This document shows, in pieces, positions 9,183-17,503 of a DNA stretch of 62,314 nt. Position numbers and translations under genes: made by a program. The notes beneath the pieces are model-generated. The model worked only from the letters and a program-made list of their open reading frames with translations. It did no database searches and was not told the origin of the DNA. Positions within the stretch are counted from its first letter, which is position 1. Each line of letters begins with the position of its first letter. The stretch is from Clostridiales bacterium (GTDB taxonomy: Bacteria > Bacillota > Clostridia > TANB77 > CAG-508): positions 1 to 62,314 of the forward strand of contig DPDV01000011.1 of assembly GCA_003534295.1 (NCBI GenBank). The letters run 5' to 3'.

Positions 9183-10538
9183 TTATTTTCTTAATTTTTT
9201 TCTTTTTGTATTAACTATTGCTAATGTAATTATTCCTAATATAGCAATTGAAAACATTACAAAGTATACTATAACATTATCACCTGTTTTAGGATTTGCA
9301 ATTGTATTCTCTTTTTGAACATCATTGTTTGTTAAATTGTTATTTTCTTGTTTTTGTTCATTTTTATTATCTTCTATATTTGTATTTTGTTGTTTTTCTT
9401 TTATTGTGAATTTTGTTATAGCTTCTCCATTATCTGAAAAAGCAACCTTTAATGTATGTTCTCCAACAGATAATGTTTTTAAGTATTCATCTTTTAAAGT
9501 AATAACTGTACTTCCTGATTTTGAGTCATAATTTGTAGAATCTACTAATTTATTGTCTACATATACTTTGTTTGTAAATAGGCTATAGTCTGCATCTATT
9601 CTAAATGTTGCATTTTTTGATTCATCAATTGTATATGTTTGATTTGCTCCTTCAGTAAACTTATATTCTTTAGGACTAACTTCTTCTTTTACATATTGGA
9701 ATGTAAATTCATAAGTACATCTAGTATAATAATCAGTTCTTGTTTCATTTATGATGCCACCATCAGTGCCATCATAATTCAATGCCGAACCTGTATATTT
9801 AGTATGAAATCCTTTAAAAACTTCACTTTTTTTAGTTCCAACATTTACTGCAGTTAATATTGCTTTATTTTCTGATTTATTTCCTACTATCTTTATAACA
9901 GCTTCACTTTCATTGTCTGTTGCTAATAGACCTTCATTGTCTCTTTTGTAATATAGTGTTTTATCTAAATCTGCAAATGATTTTAACCCATTTGTAAGTT
10001 CATCATCTTTAGAAAAATCAATCACATATTCTTGCCCACCAGTTAAATCAATTACACCTTTTGATGATATATCATTATAAACATTTTTAACTGTTGTGTT
10101 AACGACAGTTCTTGTTCTTACAAGTTTAACATCTAATGTTCCACTAAATTTACTTGATTCTAATTTAAATATAACTTTAGAATTAAGTGTTGTTGTAGCA
10201 TAATACCAATCATTAATATTTAATTTTACTGGTGCAGGTCCTACCACACTTCCAGTATCTTCTGCTGGGATTTCTTGTATTACAAATTCATAATCTGCTT
10301 CGTTTAAATCAATTACCATATTATTTGAAATATTAACAACTAAATCCTCGCCCTTGAATAATTGTAATTTTGCTTTCTTGCTATATTCTACATAACCATC
10401 GTAAATAATCCCACCTTCAAAATTTAATGTTACTTCATTTTTGCTTTCTGCATATACTTTGTTTATAGCTGTTTGGAATAGTATGCTAACCAATAAACAA
10501 ATCATCAATAAAATTGATAGGATTTTAACTTTTCTCAT
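9183..10538 (-). CDS. sortase-anchored surface protein (NPKTG), function unknown
   Basis: The 451-residue protein has a signal peptide (MRKVKILSILLMICLLVSIL... KVYA), a beta-rich extracellular body without a recognised domain, an Asn/Gln-rich linker near 385-410, and a sorting signal NPKTGD followed by a hydrophobic helix and KRKKLRK. Its ribosome binding site is GGAGGAAGGAG. It leads the operon that continues with the Flg_new-repeat protein. It is divergent from the HTH regulator at 10700 and shares its palindrome-containing intergenic region, so control by that regulator is plausible. Confidence 0.82.
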   Translation of the reverse strand: MRKVKILSILLMICLLVSILFQTAINKVYAESKNEVTLNFEGGIIYDGYVEYSKKAKLQLFKGEDLVVNISNNMVIDLNEADYEFVIQEIPAEDTGSVVGPAPVKLNINDWYYATTTLNSKVIFKLESSKFSGTLDVKLVRTRTVVNTTVKNVYNDISSKGVIDLTGGQEYVIDFSKDDELTNGLKSFADLDKTLYYKRDNEGLLATDNESEAVIKIVGNKSENKAILTAVNVGTKKSEVFKGFHTKYTGSALNYDGTDGGIINETRTDYYTRCTYEFTFQYVKEEVSPKEYKFTEGANQTYTIDESKNATFRIDADYSLFTNKVYVDNKLVDSTNYDSKSGSTVITLKDEYLKTLSVGEHTLKVAFSDNGEAITKFTIKEKQQNTNIEDNKNEQKQENNNLTNNDVQKENTIANPKTGDNVIVYFVMFSIAILGIITLAIVNTKRKKLRK

Positions 10539-10605
10539 TCTTTTACTCCTTCCTCCAATATTTTCATTTCTATTTTACCATATTACAGTTCTATATTTTT
10601 GATTT

Positions 10606-10663
10606 TTGCCAAAGTTTCAATGACCATTTGGCAATTGTTTTTTATATGCTTTTATGATATAGT
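10606..10663 (+). promoter_or_regulatory. palindromic operator plus promoter of the HTH regulator gene
   Basis: An inverted repeat TTGCCAAA (10606-10613) and TTTGGCAA (10627-10634) abuts a promoter with -35 TTGTTT (10635-10640), a 17-bp spacer and -10 TATAGT (10658-10663). The repeat lies between divergent genes, so one bound regulator could control both the regulator gene and the NPKTG surface operon. Confidence 0.6.
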
Positions 10664-10699
10664 ATAATAAATTTGAACTATTGATATGGAGGTTTTCTT

Positions 10700-12427
10700 A
10701 TGACTTTTAGTGAACAATTAAATAAATATATAAAACAAATTGAGTGTTCTTCTAAAGACCTTGTAATTTCTTCTGGATTAACATCTTCTGTTATTAGTCG
10801 TTATCGCAGAGGAGATAGAACTCCAAGTTTAAAGAGTAAACAATTAGAACAACTGACAGATGGTTTGTATAAGCTTTCTTTAACAAGAAAAATGAATATA
10901 ACTAAAGAAGAAATTTATACTGCTTTATCTGATACTTTAAATGATATTTCTATTGACTTTGAACAGTTAAGTAAAAATTTTAATGAACTTGTTACAACTT
11001 TAAATATTAATGTTGCTGAATTATCTCGCTTAAGTAGTTATGATGCCTCATTTCTTTCCAGAATTCGTACTGGTAATGGTAATCCATCACATCCTAAAGA
11101 TTTTGCTACGGCTGTATGTAATTTTATTATGAAAAAGTATACATCTGATGATGATAAAAAAGCAGTTGCACTTCTTATAAATTCTACTTTAGAAGAGTTA
11201 GAAAATAATCTTAACTATTTTAATAAGCTATTTAATTGGTTTACTACTAATTCTACTCCCTCTCATAACTATATAGATGATTTTCTAACAAATTTAGATA
11301 AATTTGATTTAAATGAGTATATAAAAGCTATACATTTTGATGAAATGAAAGTACCTACTATTCCATTTTATAAAGCAACCTCTAAAACATATTATGGTAT
11401 AGAAGAAATGAAAAAAGGAGAACTAGACTTTTTTAAAGCAACCGTTCTTTCAAAAAATAATGAACCTGTTTTTATGTGTAGTGATATGCCTATGGAAGAT
11501 ATGGCACAAGATGTTGAATTCGGTAAGAAATGGATGTATGCTATTGCTATAATGCTAAAAAAGGGATTGCATTTAAATATTATTCATAATGTTGATAGAC
11601 CATTTAATGAAATGATGTTAGGTTTAGAAAGTTGGTTGCCAATTTATATGACTGGACAGGTTTCTCCATACTTTTTAAAAGGATTGCAAAATAATATATA
11701 TTGTCATTTTAATTACGTTTCTGGTGTTGCTGCTTTATATGGAGAATGTATAAATGGTTATCATGATAAAGGTAAATATACTTTAACAACAAATAAAAAT
11801 GATATTTCTTACTATAAAACAAAGGCACAATGTTTGTTAAGCAAAGCTACATCTCTTATGGATATTTATAAAGCAGATTCACAAAATTCTTTTAATGCCT
11901 TTTTATCATCAAGTATAAAAATTAAAGCAAGTCGCAGAAGGATTTTGTTTTCTTTACCAATACATACTATTTCAAACAATTTACTTTTTAAGATTTTAAA
12001 GCATAACAATGTTTCTGCTGAAAATATAAAAGCAATTCAAGAATCTGTAGAATTTCAGAAAGAAATATTTAAGAATACAATAGAACAAAATGTAATTGAA
12101 GATGAAATATCAATTCTTTCAAAAGAAGAATTTGGAAAGGTAAAACCATTTCTTTTCCTTGCAGATATTTTTTATGATAAAAAAATTTATTATACATATG
12201 AAGATTATCTGGAACATATCAATTTGACTAAAAAATATGAAAAAGAGAATAAAAATTATAAGTTAAGTATAAACAATAATAATACATTTAAGAACATACA
12301 AATTTTAGTTTGCGAAAAAAACTGGGTCATGATTTCAAAAGCAAATAGTCCTTCTATTCATTTTGTAATTCATCATCCCAAACTACGAAATGCAATTGAA
12401 AATTTTATTCCCCCTGTTGTTGAGTAG
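10700..12427 (+). CDS. large HTH transcriptional regulator with two HTH-like modules
   Basis: The product has 575 residues. Residues 1-60 form an XRE-like helix-turn-helix (SSKDLVISSGLTSSVISRYR, then RGDRTPSL). A second similar module lies near 95-150 (LNINVAELSRLSSYDASFLS, then RIRTGNGNPSHP). This suggests a duplicated DNA-binding region. The remaining 400 residues are alpha/beta-rich and unrecognised; they could be a ligand or signal-sensing region. A clear AGGAGG-like site (TGGAGG) precedes the ATG. The gene is divergent from the NPKTG surface operon and ends at a strong convergent terminator. It may regulate the surface operon. Confidence 0.7.
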   Translation: MTFSEQLNKYIKQIECSSKDLVISSGLTSSVISRYRRGDRTPSLKSKQLEQLTDGLYKLSLTRKMNITKEEIYTALSDTLNDISIDFEQLSKNFNELVTTLNINVAELSRLSSYDASFLSRIRTGNGNPSHPKDFATAVCNFIMKKYTSDDDKKAVALLINSTLEELENNLNYFNKLFNWFTTNSTPSHNYIDDFLTNLDKFDLNEYIKAIHFDEMKVPTIPFYKATSKTYYGIEEMKKGELDFFKATVLSKNNEPVFMCSDMPMEDMAQDVEFGKKWMYAIAIMLKKGLHLNIIHNVDRPFNEMMLGLESWLPIYMTGQVSPYFLKGLQNNIYCHFNYVSGVAALYGECINGYHDKGKYTLTTNKNDISYYKTKAQCLLSKATSLMDIYKADSQNSFNAFLSSSIKIKASRRRILFSLPIHTISNNLLFKILKHNNVSAENIKAIQESVEFQKEIFKNTIEQNVIEDEISILSKEEFGKVKPFLFLADIFYDKKIYYTYEDYLEHINLTKKYEKENKNYKLSINNNNTFKNIQILVCEKNWVMISKANSPSIHFVIHHPKLRNAIENFIPPVVE

Positions 12428-12441
12428 AATACATTGATTTA

Positions 12442-12477
12442 ATAAAGAACTACTTCGTTCAAAAAGTAGTTCTTTAT
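12442..12477. terminator. bidirectional rho-independent terminator
   Basis: Perfect 14-bp arms ATAAAGAACTACTT and AAGTAGTTCTTTAT flank an 8-nt loop between the convergent regulator and epimerase genes. A/T-rich runs on both sides allow termination in either direction. Confidence 0.85.
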
Positions 12478-12496
12478 CTTTAACTAAATGTCTTTT

Positions 12497-13501
12497 TTAT
12501 ATATATTTTTTTTCTTTTAACCATTCTATTGTATCTTTAATTGTATCTTTCATATCTCTATTTTTATACTCCAATTCTTTTTTTGCCTTTTCATTGCTAA
12601 AATTAGAATTGGAAGATAATGTATATAGAGAATATTTTGTAAATAATGGGGTTTGTTTTTTTATATTATAATATAGTTCACAAATTGGAGCTACTAATTC
12701 TGCCAAACATAGTGGTAACACTATCTTAATTCTTTTTTTCTCCACTAAATCACAAACAAAATCAGTCAATTCTTTTATTGTAATATATTTATTAGATAAG
12801 ATATAACATTCTCCTCTATTATTTTTATCACAAGCACTAATAATACCATCTGCTACATCTCTAACATCTACAAAATTATACCCTCCTTTTACACAAGCAA
12901 AGAGTTTTCCTGTCGCAACTTCTTTTATTAATTGTGTTAAGTGGCTATTCCCATAATCATTTGGTCCAATAATTCCAGAAGGATGAATAATACAAGCATT
13001 TAGATTCTTATTTTTTATTGCATCAATAACATATTTTGCTGCCTCTGCCTTTGTTTTTGCATATAATCCTACTACTTTCCCAGAATCAAAGTTAGTAATC
13101 TCTGTTATTTTTTCGTTATTAGGCTTTTCGGTAATTGAATGTACACTACTTACATAAATAAGTTTTGCATCTATTTCTAAAACTTTATTTACAATGTTTT
13201 TTGTTCCATTAACATTAACATCATATACAATTGGGTTATATTTAGATTTTATATACACAACTCCTGCACAATGTATTACATAAACTTCTTTTCCATCAGT
13301 ATTTTCAAAAATTGATGATAAACTTTCCTTTTTAGTAACATCTCCATAATAAATTTTACAATTCAAGTTGTCCAATGCCTTTATAGAATCATTAGGTAAT
13401 ACAAGTGCTCTTATTTCATTTTCAATATTTTGTTCTAATTTTCTTATTATATTATTTCCTAGAAAACCATTTGCACCAGTTATTATATATAATTTTTTCA
13501 T
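12497..13501 (-). CDS. NAD(P)-dependent epimerase/dehydratase (extended SDR)
   Basis: The 334-residue protein belongs to the extended short-chain dehydrogenase family. The Rossmann motif TGANGFLG is at residues 8-15. A conserved VSS is near 117-119, and the catalytic pair Tyr147 and Lys151 lies in YAKTK. Such enzymes act on nucleotide sugars or on dihydroflavonol/3-beta-hydroxysteroid-like substrates; the substrate here cannot be read from sequence. Its ATG overlaps the stop of a 27-codon fragment (ATGA), so translation may be coupled to it. It shares the convergent terminator with the HTH regulator. Confidence 0.85.
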   Translation of the reverse strand: MKKLYIITGANGFLGNNIIRKLEQNIENEIRALVLPNDSIKALDNLNCKIYYGDVTKKESLSSIFENTDGKEVYVIHCAGVVYIKSKYNPIVYDVNVNGTKNIVNKVLEIDAKLIYVSSVHSITEKPNNEKITEITNFDSGKVVGLYAKTKAEAAKYVIDAIKNKNLNACIIHPSGIIGPNDYGNSHLTQLIKEVATGKLFACVKGGYNFVDVRDVADGIISACDKNNRGECYILSNKYITIKELTDFVCDLVEKKRIKIVLPLCLAELVAPICELYYNIKKQTPLFTKYSLYTLSSNSNFSNEKAKKELEYKNRDMKDTIKDTIEWLKEKKYI

Positions 13502-13581
13502 ATCACACCTCTTAACTCTTTTACTAATGTTTCATCAACATTTTTATCTATAATAATAGTATTCCAATGTTCTTTGTTCAT
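13498..13581 (-). pseudogene. MmcQ/YjbR-family C-terminal fragment
   Basis: A 27-codon frame beginning MNKEHWNTIIIDKNVDETLV resembles the end of MmcQ/YjbR-like proteins, where an Asn-Lys-x-His-Trp-Asn-Thr motif precedes a DEx(I/V)KEL helix. Nothing of the N-terminal part is present upstream; an in-frame stop occurs eight codons before the ATG. The TGA overlaps the epimerase ATG. It is either a gene remnant or a short leader peptide that couples translation. Confidence 0.5.
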
Positions 13582-13667
13582 ATATTTCTTCTTCCAAAGA
13601 TATTATATCATATTTTTATATAATAAAAAAGAGTAGTTTAACCTCTAAAAAAAGTTAATACCCTTAT

Positions 13668-13890
13668 TTATAAAGCGACCTCTTTATGGGCCATATTCTT
13701 CAGTACCTACATCATTTAATATTGCTTTTGCATTTTGATCTGGCATTGCAAATCTTTGTGATAAATATCTAAGAGATGCTCCCAATTCGCCGTCTGGGCC
13801 TCCATATTGGCTTATTATATTTTTTGCTAGTTTTGGATTAGGGCATTTTATATTTATAGGATATTGTAATACTTTATTATAGGTCCACAT
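13668..13890 (-). pseudogene. cotJC: truncated, frameshifted cotJC (spore coat, Mn-catalase-like)
   Basis: The ATG at 13890 overlaps the cotJB stop (TAATG) and follows GGGGGAG, as expected for cotJC. The 68-residue product (MWTYNKVLQYPINIKCPNP, later QYGGPDGELGASLRYLSQRF) matches the CotJC N-terminus but stops after GTEEYGP. Normal CotJC is about 190 residues with a manganese-catalase-like four-helix domain. Removing one T restores the family motif GTEEMAH, followed by KEVAL and a second stop at 13668. So a frameshift hits the metal-ligand motif and the rest of the gene is deleted. A catalytic role is excluded; a residual coat role for the short form cannot be. Confidence 0.8.
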
Positions 13891-14282
13891 TAAAAACTCC
13901 CCCTTTCCCAAGGCCATGGTTCCTCTAACCATCTCCATTTATTACATGGAAATGCAATTGTAAGCGGTCCATATACTTTTTGATATTTATTTGATAATTC
14001 TCTTAATTCATTAGCATATTCTTTATGAAGCGCCAATGCTCTTTTGTCATCTGCATGTGTGTCTAAATATTCTGCAAGTTCAACAACTGCAAATCCTAAG
14101 CAACGTATTTTTTGTAACATATCTGCCCTTGTCATTTCTTCCTCTGCACAAAATTCTTCTGGCATAATATTAGTAAAATTAAAAGAATATGTTGAAACAC
14201 TTGGAGTAGGATTTTTTTGGCAACAACTATTATTTGCATTGTTGCAGTTACAATTCCTGTTTTCATTTTCTTCTAGTAACAT
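13890..14282 (-). CDS. cotJB: spore coat protein CotJB
   Basis: The C-terminal 80 residues match CotJB: helices around LQKIRCLGFAVVELAEYLDT and ALALHKEYANELRELSNKYQ, then YGPLTIAF and the characteristic Trp-rich end WRWLEEPWPWE. CotJB is a small inner spore-coat protein made in the mother cell. This protein is longer than usual (130 residues) because of an N-terminal Asn/Cys-rich extension (CNCNNANNSCCQ). That extension could be a cross-linking segment, or translation may begin internally at MTRADML. The start overlaps cotJA by 10 nt. Confidence 0.85.
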   Translation of the reverse strand: MLLEENENRNCNCNNANNSCCQKNPTPSVSTYSFNFTNIMPEEFCAEEEMTRADMLQKIRCLGFAVVELAEYLDTHADDKRALALHKEYANELRELSNKYQKVYGPLTIAFPCNKWRWLEEPWPWERGSF

Positions 14283-14644
14283 TTATTACACCCCTCTCCA
14301 ACCGTATTCATAGCTTTTATAAAAGCATTTTCTTCTATAGATTGACATGGTACATATGGGCTAACTAACTCTGGAAATATTGTTCCCATTTTTAGTCCAA
14401 CACAAGGGGTAAACGTTTTGTTCATTGTCTGAATTGGAACATAGCTTTGACCAAACATTGGATTAGTTGGAAAAACGTTTTCACTTTCTTCAAATCCACA
14501 ATCGCAAGAAGAATTTTTATTATTCTCGTTGTAATAATCTGCTACTACACCACAATTATTACATGCATCTTGTAGCATATTATTGTCAAAGCTTTTTTGA
14601 CAACAACACCTTCTATATTTGCAATTATACATTTTAATTATCAT
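14273..14644 (-). CDS. cotJA: spore coat-associated protein CotJA
   Basis: The C-terminal half carries the CotJA pattern QSYVPIQTMNKTFTPCVGLK, then GTIFPELVSPYVPCQ. The N-terminal half is an unusual Cys-rich extension (CKYRRCCCQ, CNNCG, CDCG), and the total of 123 residues exceeds the usual length. The first ATG (14644) is close to AGGAAAGGA, and MYNCK at 14632 is an alternative start. It is the first gene of the cotJ cluster, normally transcribed in the sporulating mother cell. The sigma factor site was not identified. Confidence 0.82.
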   Translation of the reverse strand: MIIKMYNCKYRRCCCQKSFDNNMLQDACNNCGVVADYYNENNKNSSCDCGFEESENVFPTNPMFGQSYVPIQTMNKTFTPCVGLKMGTIFPELVSPYVPCQSIEENAFIKAMNTVGEGCNKCY

Positions 14645-14770
14645 TCCTTTCCTAAGGTATTGATTCAGATTAAAAAATTTTTAACCCTATCTTTCCTTAT
14701 TTGTTTGTATAATACATAATATGACAAAATATTTAAGAAGGTGCTGTATATTTTCATTTTATATATAACA

Positions 14771-15889
14771 TTATTTTTCTATATAGCCACTGGTTTTTTC
14801 TGTATACATGTTATCTGTTATTGATTTATATCTTTCGCCATCATATTCATCGGTAAAACCATTATATGCTTTGTATATGTCATTAGTTTCTGTGTCATAA
14901 ACTCTTTCATATCCAAGTATTGCATCACTTTGTTTTTGACTCATAATATCATATGATTTACTTCTATTTTCCCAAGCACTCATATAAGAATCAAAAGCTC
15001 TTTGTATTGATGCATTTAGTGCAAGCGCTTGTTTAGTTTGAGCATTTCCATTATCTATTGTTTGTTTTACATAACTATCACTAAATTTTATTGAATTAAT
15101 AGATTCTAGTAATATTTCTTTATAATCTATAAACTTATCTTTTTCTGATGTTATTGCCATTATGTCATAAACCATATAGTATGAAGTATCTACACCGCCA
15201 AGATAGTTATTGCCAAAATTAACAATTGATGCCATAAATAAGCCCTCGCCTTGCTTTGAATTATCACCTGTAAAAGTTCCTCTTAACACTTTGCTATCTA
15301 ATGCAACACTTTTCATACTAGCTGTTGATTCAAACTCTTCCTGTTTAGTAAAATTTGAAAATTTAGGAAACTTTATTGTAGAAAATGATGGTTCTATTGC
15401 ACTTGCATATGCTGCTATCTCGTCAAATTTTTTATAAAACTCTTCTGTTGTAGGATTTGCTAAAACCACGGCATCTGCAAACAACTTGTATTGTGAATTA
15501 TTGCCACTCATGTTGTAGTAATTCTGCCAAGATCTTTTTCCTGCTTCTGTTTTTAATAATGGTTGCATCTTTAACATTAAATATATTTGATTGTTTGTAT
15601 TTTGAGGGTCATATACCCTAATTGTATAAAATATATCTATTCCCCCTGTTTCAACTGTCCATCCATTTGGTTTTTTCATACTAAACGCTGAATTTGAAAA
15701 ATCTTCTAACGTAAGCTTATTTACCTCGTTTTCTACAATTTTTATGTTTTTTTCATTTTTGTCACTACTTCCCACTTTATTACCTCTTCCATCATTATTC
15801 TTAATAAGCATTATACCAAGAACAGCAACAATTATAATTAAAACACTAATAATTATTATAAACATTTTATTCTTTTTTAAATTCTCCAT
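14771..15889 (-). CDS. membrane-anchored extracytoplasmic protein, sortase-linked, unknown function
   Basis: The 372-residue protein has a Lys-rich N-terminus and one membrane helix (FIIIISVLIIIVAVLGIMLI, about 10-29). A soluble extracytoplasmic region of about 340 residues follows; no domain was recognised. There is no lipobox Cys and no C-terminal sorting signal, so it is probably held by the uncleaved N-terminal helix. A strong AGGAGG precedes the ATG. It starts 12 nt after the sortase stop, so the two are almost certainly co-transcribed, and it may be a sortase accessory factor or an independent envelope protein. Confidence 0.65.
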   Translation of the reverse strand: MENLKKNKMFIIIISVLIIIVAVLGIMLIKNNDGRGNKVGSSDKNEKNIKIVENEVNKLTLEDFSNSAFSMKKPNGWTVETGGIDIFYTIRVYDPQNTNNQIYLMLKMQPLLKTEAGKRSWQNYYNMSGNNSQYKLFADAVVLANPTTEEFYKKFDEIAAYASAIEPSFSTIKFPKFSNFTKQEEFESTASMKSVALDSKVLRGTFTGDNSKQGEGLFMASIVNFGNNYLGGVDTSYYMVYDIMAITSEKDKFIDYKEILLESINSIKFSDSYVKQTIDNGNAQTKQALALNASIQRAFDSYMSAWENRSKSYDIMSQKQSDAILGYERVYDTETNDIYKAYNGFTDEYDGERYKSITDNMYTEKTSGYIEK

Positions 15890-15901
15890 AATTTTTTCCT
15901 C

Positions 15902-16660
15902 CTATATTTTTTTAGCATGTAAAACAACTCTATATTTATTGTTGTTATCACAGGTAGACAGTGTTAAAATACTATCACTTTCAAGCATATCCATGTTAAA
16001 ATCCCTTATGCTTCTTGCCTTTAAGGTATTTAAAAATTGTTCAAACTCACTATCATTGTTAAATTCTGTTTTAATATAATAATCTTCATTTTCTATTCTA
16101 TATATTGAAAAAACTTTATAAATATAATTTTTCCCTTCAGTCTTTAGAATAATATTTGTATTTTCTTCATTATTATACCACTCTGGATTCAAAATTTTTT
16201 GCATAGTCCCAAACATCGAATTATCTTTCATATTGTGCCCATAAATAACAATATTTTTATCTGTGCCATTAAATTTATTTTTGTAGTCCGCAAAAATCCA
16301 TCCTCCCAAATTTTCGCTTTTATCAAAACTATGATTTAAATAAAATTCATTATTTTTAGTTTTAACAACAGGATACTCAATATTTGTATTATTTACTTTA
16401 ATCCACGCAATAGCTTCATTATTTTGTTCTTTCAATTTATCAAAATCAATCAAATATTCTTCTTTATTTTTACCATTGCTTTCAACTATTACCGTCTCCT
16501 TAATTTTTTGGGCTATTTCATTGTTTTTATTTTTATCCCTGTACCATTCATAAATTTTAATTCCAGAATATATTAAAACAAAAAAAAGTAAAAAATATAT
16601 AATAAAATAAAAAATAATTTTTGTATTATTATTTTTTTTCATTCTCTTTCCTCTTGTCAT
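15902..16660 (-). CDS. class B type sortase
   Basis: The 252-residue transpeptidase has a positively charged N-terminus, a membrane helix (about 15-37), and the three sortase residues: His142 in IVIYGHNMKD, Cys237 in TLSTC, and Arg244 in KYRVVLH. The spacing and the long insertion between His and Cys fit class B. Class B sortases recognise NPQTN/NPKTN-like signals, and the two NPKTG proteins at 7651-10538 are plausible substrates. Both MTRGKR (16660) and MKKNNN (16642) have a purine-rich site upstream, so the start could be either. A remnant of a second copy of the same motif lies at 3835-3927. Confidence 0.9.
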   Translation of the reverse strand: MTRGKRMKKNNNTKIIFYFIIYFLLFFVLIYSGIKIYEWYRDKNKNNEIAQKIKETVIVESNGKNKEEYLIDFDKLKEQNNEAIAWIKVNNTNIEYPVVKTKNNEFYLNHSFDKSENLGGWIFADYKNKFNGTDKNIVIYGHNMKDNSMFGTMQKILNPEWYNNEENTNIILKTEGKNYIYKVFSIYRIENEDYYIKTEFNNDSEFEQFLNTLKARSIRDFNMDMLESDSILTLSTCDNNNKYRVVLHAKKI

Positions 16661-16751
16661 TCACTTTCCTCTCTCATACAAAGACTAACTATAACTAGTC
16701 CTTATACATTTATTTTTTTCTTTCTAATTATTTTAGATTTTCTATCATTTT

Positions 16752-17474
16752 CTAACACAATTTTATTATTGCATATAATATTTTGCTTGTTTCTGACTTC
16801 ATTACAACATAATAGCCATCTTCTTGCTCTTTATAAAAACAATTTACTATATCCCCTAACTTTGATGAATTTTTGTATGTAATTTCTACATTTTTAAATT
16901 TTTTTAAATACACATCTTCTGGCAATGCCTCTAAAGCATAATCCAAATAGTACAAATTATTCATATGATTATTTATGTCTATATCTCTTCTATTAACTCT
17001 AAATGAAAATGTCTCATTGGCATTTGATGGTTCTATTAGTTTTGATATTTCTGGTTCTTCAAACACTGTTTTGTTTTCTGGATTGTATGCATTTCTTATC
17101 TCGTCTGTAATTTGTGTTATGTGACCTGTTTTTGTACTTAATAATACCCATTTAGAAGATGCTATACAAATTAAATTATTATTTTCATCATATATTTCAA
17201 AATCCCTATATGTATATAATTTATTAGTATCTCTTGACCATGTTTTTACAGTCACAGTAGAGCCATAATTTGCTTCTTTTAAAATTTTTATCTTCCAATT
17301 AAGTAATACCCATGAAAGGTTTGTTTTTAATGTATCATTAATGCCAAAACCAACCATATCTGAATGTCTACACGCCAAATCCTCTAGCAACAATATTATT
17401 CCCCTTAATGTCAATAGTCTATTTTGATTCACGTATTTTACTCCAATACGATATTTATTTTCTATAATCGCCAA
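16752..17474 (-). CDS. acyl-ACP thioesterase (FatA/FatB-type)
   Basis: The 240-residue protein has the double hot-dog layout of bacterial acyl-ACP thioesterases. The N-terminal domain includes LLEDLACRHSDMVGFG and SWVLLNWKIKI. The second domain carries the catalytic-type DINNHMNNLYYLDYALEA with Asn and His. It would release fatty acids from acyl carrier protein in the cytosol. The start is TTG at 17474 behind GAGGGAG. It lies 30 nt downstream of pyruvate kinase on the same strand. Confidence 0.85.
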   Translation of the reverse strand: MAIIENKYRIGVKYVNQNRLLTLRGIILLLEDLACRHSDMVGFGINDTLKTNLSWVLLNWKIKILKEANYGSTVTVKTWSRDTNKLYTYRDFEIYDENNNLICIASSKWVLLSTKTGHITQITDEIRNAYNPENKTVFEEPEISKLIEPSNANETFSFRVNRRDIDINNHMNNLYYLDYALEALPEDVYLKKFKNVEITYKNSSKLGDIVNCFYKEQEDGYYVVMKSETSKILYAIIKLC

Positions 17475-17503
17475 TTTTAACTCCCTCTTTATACATCTTG
17501 TTA

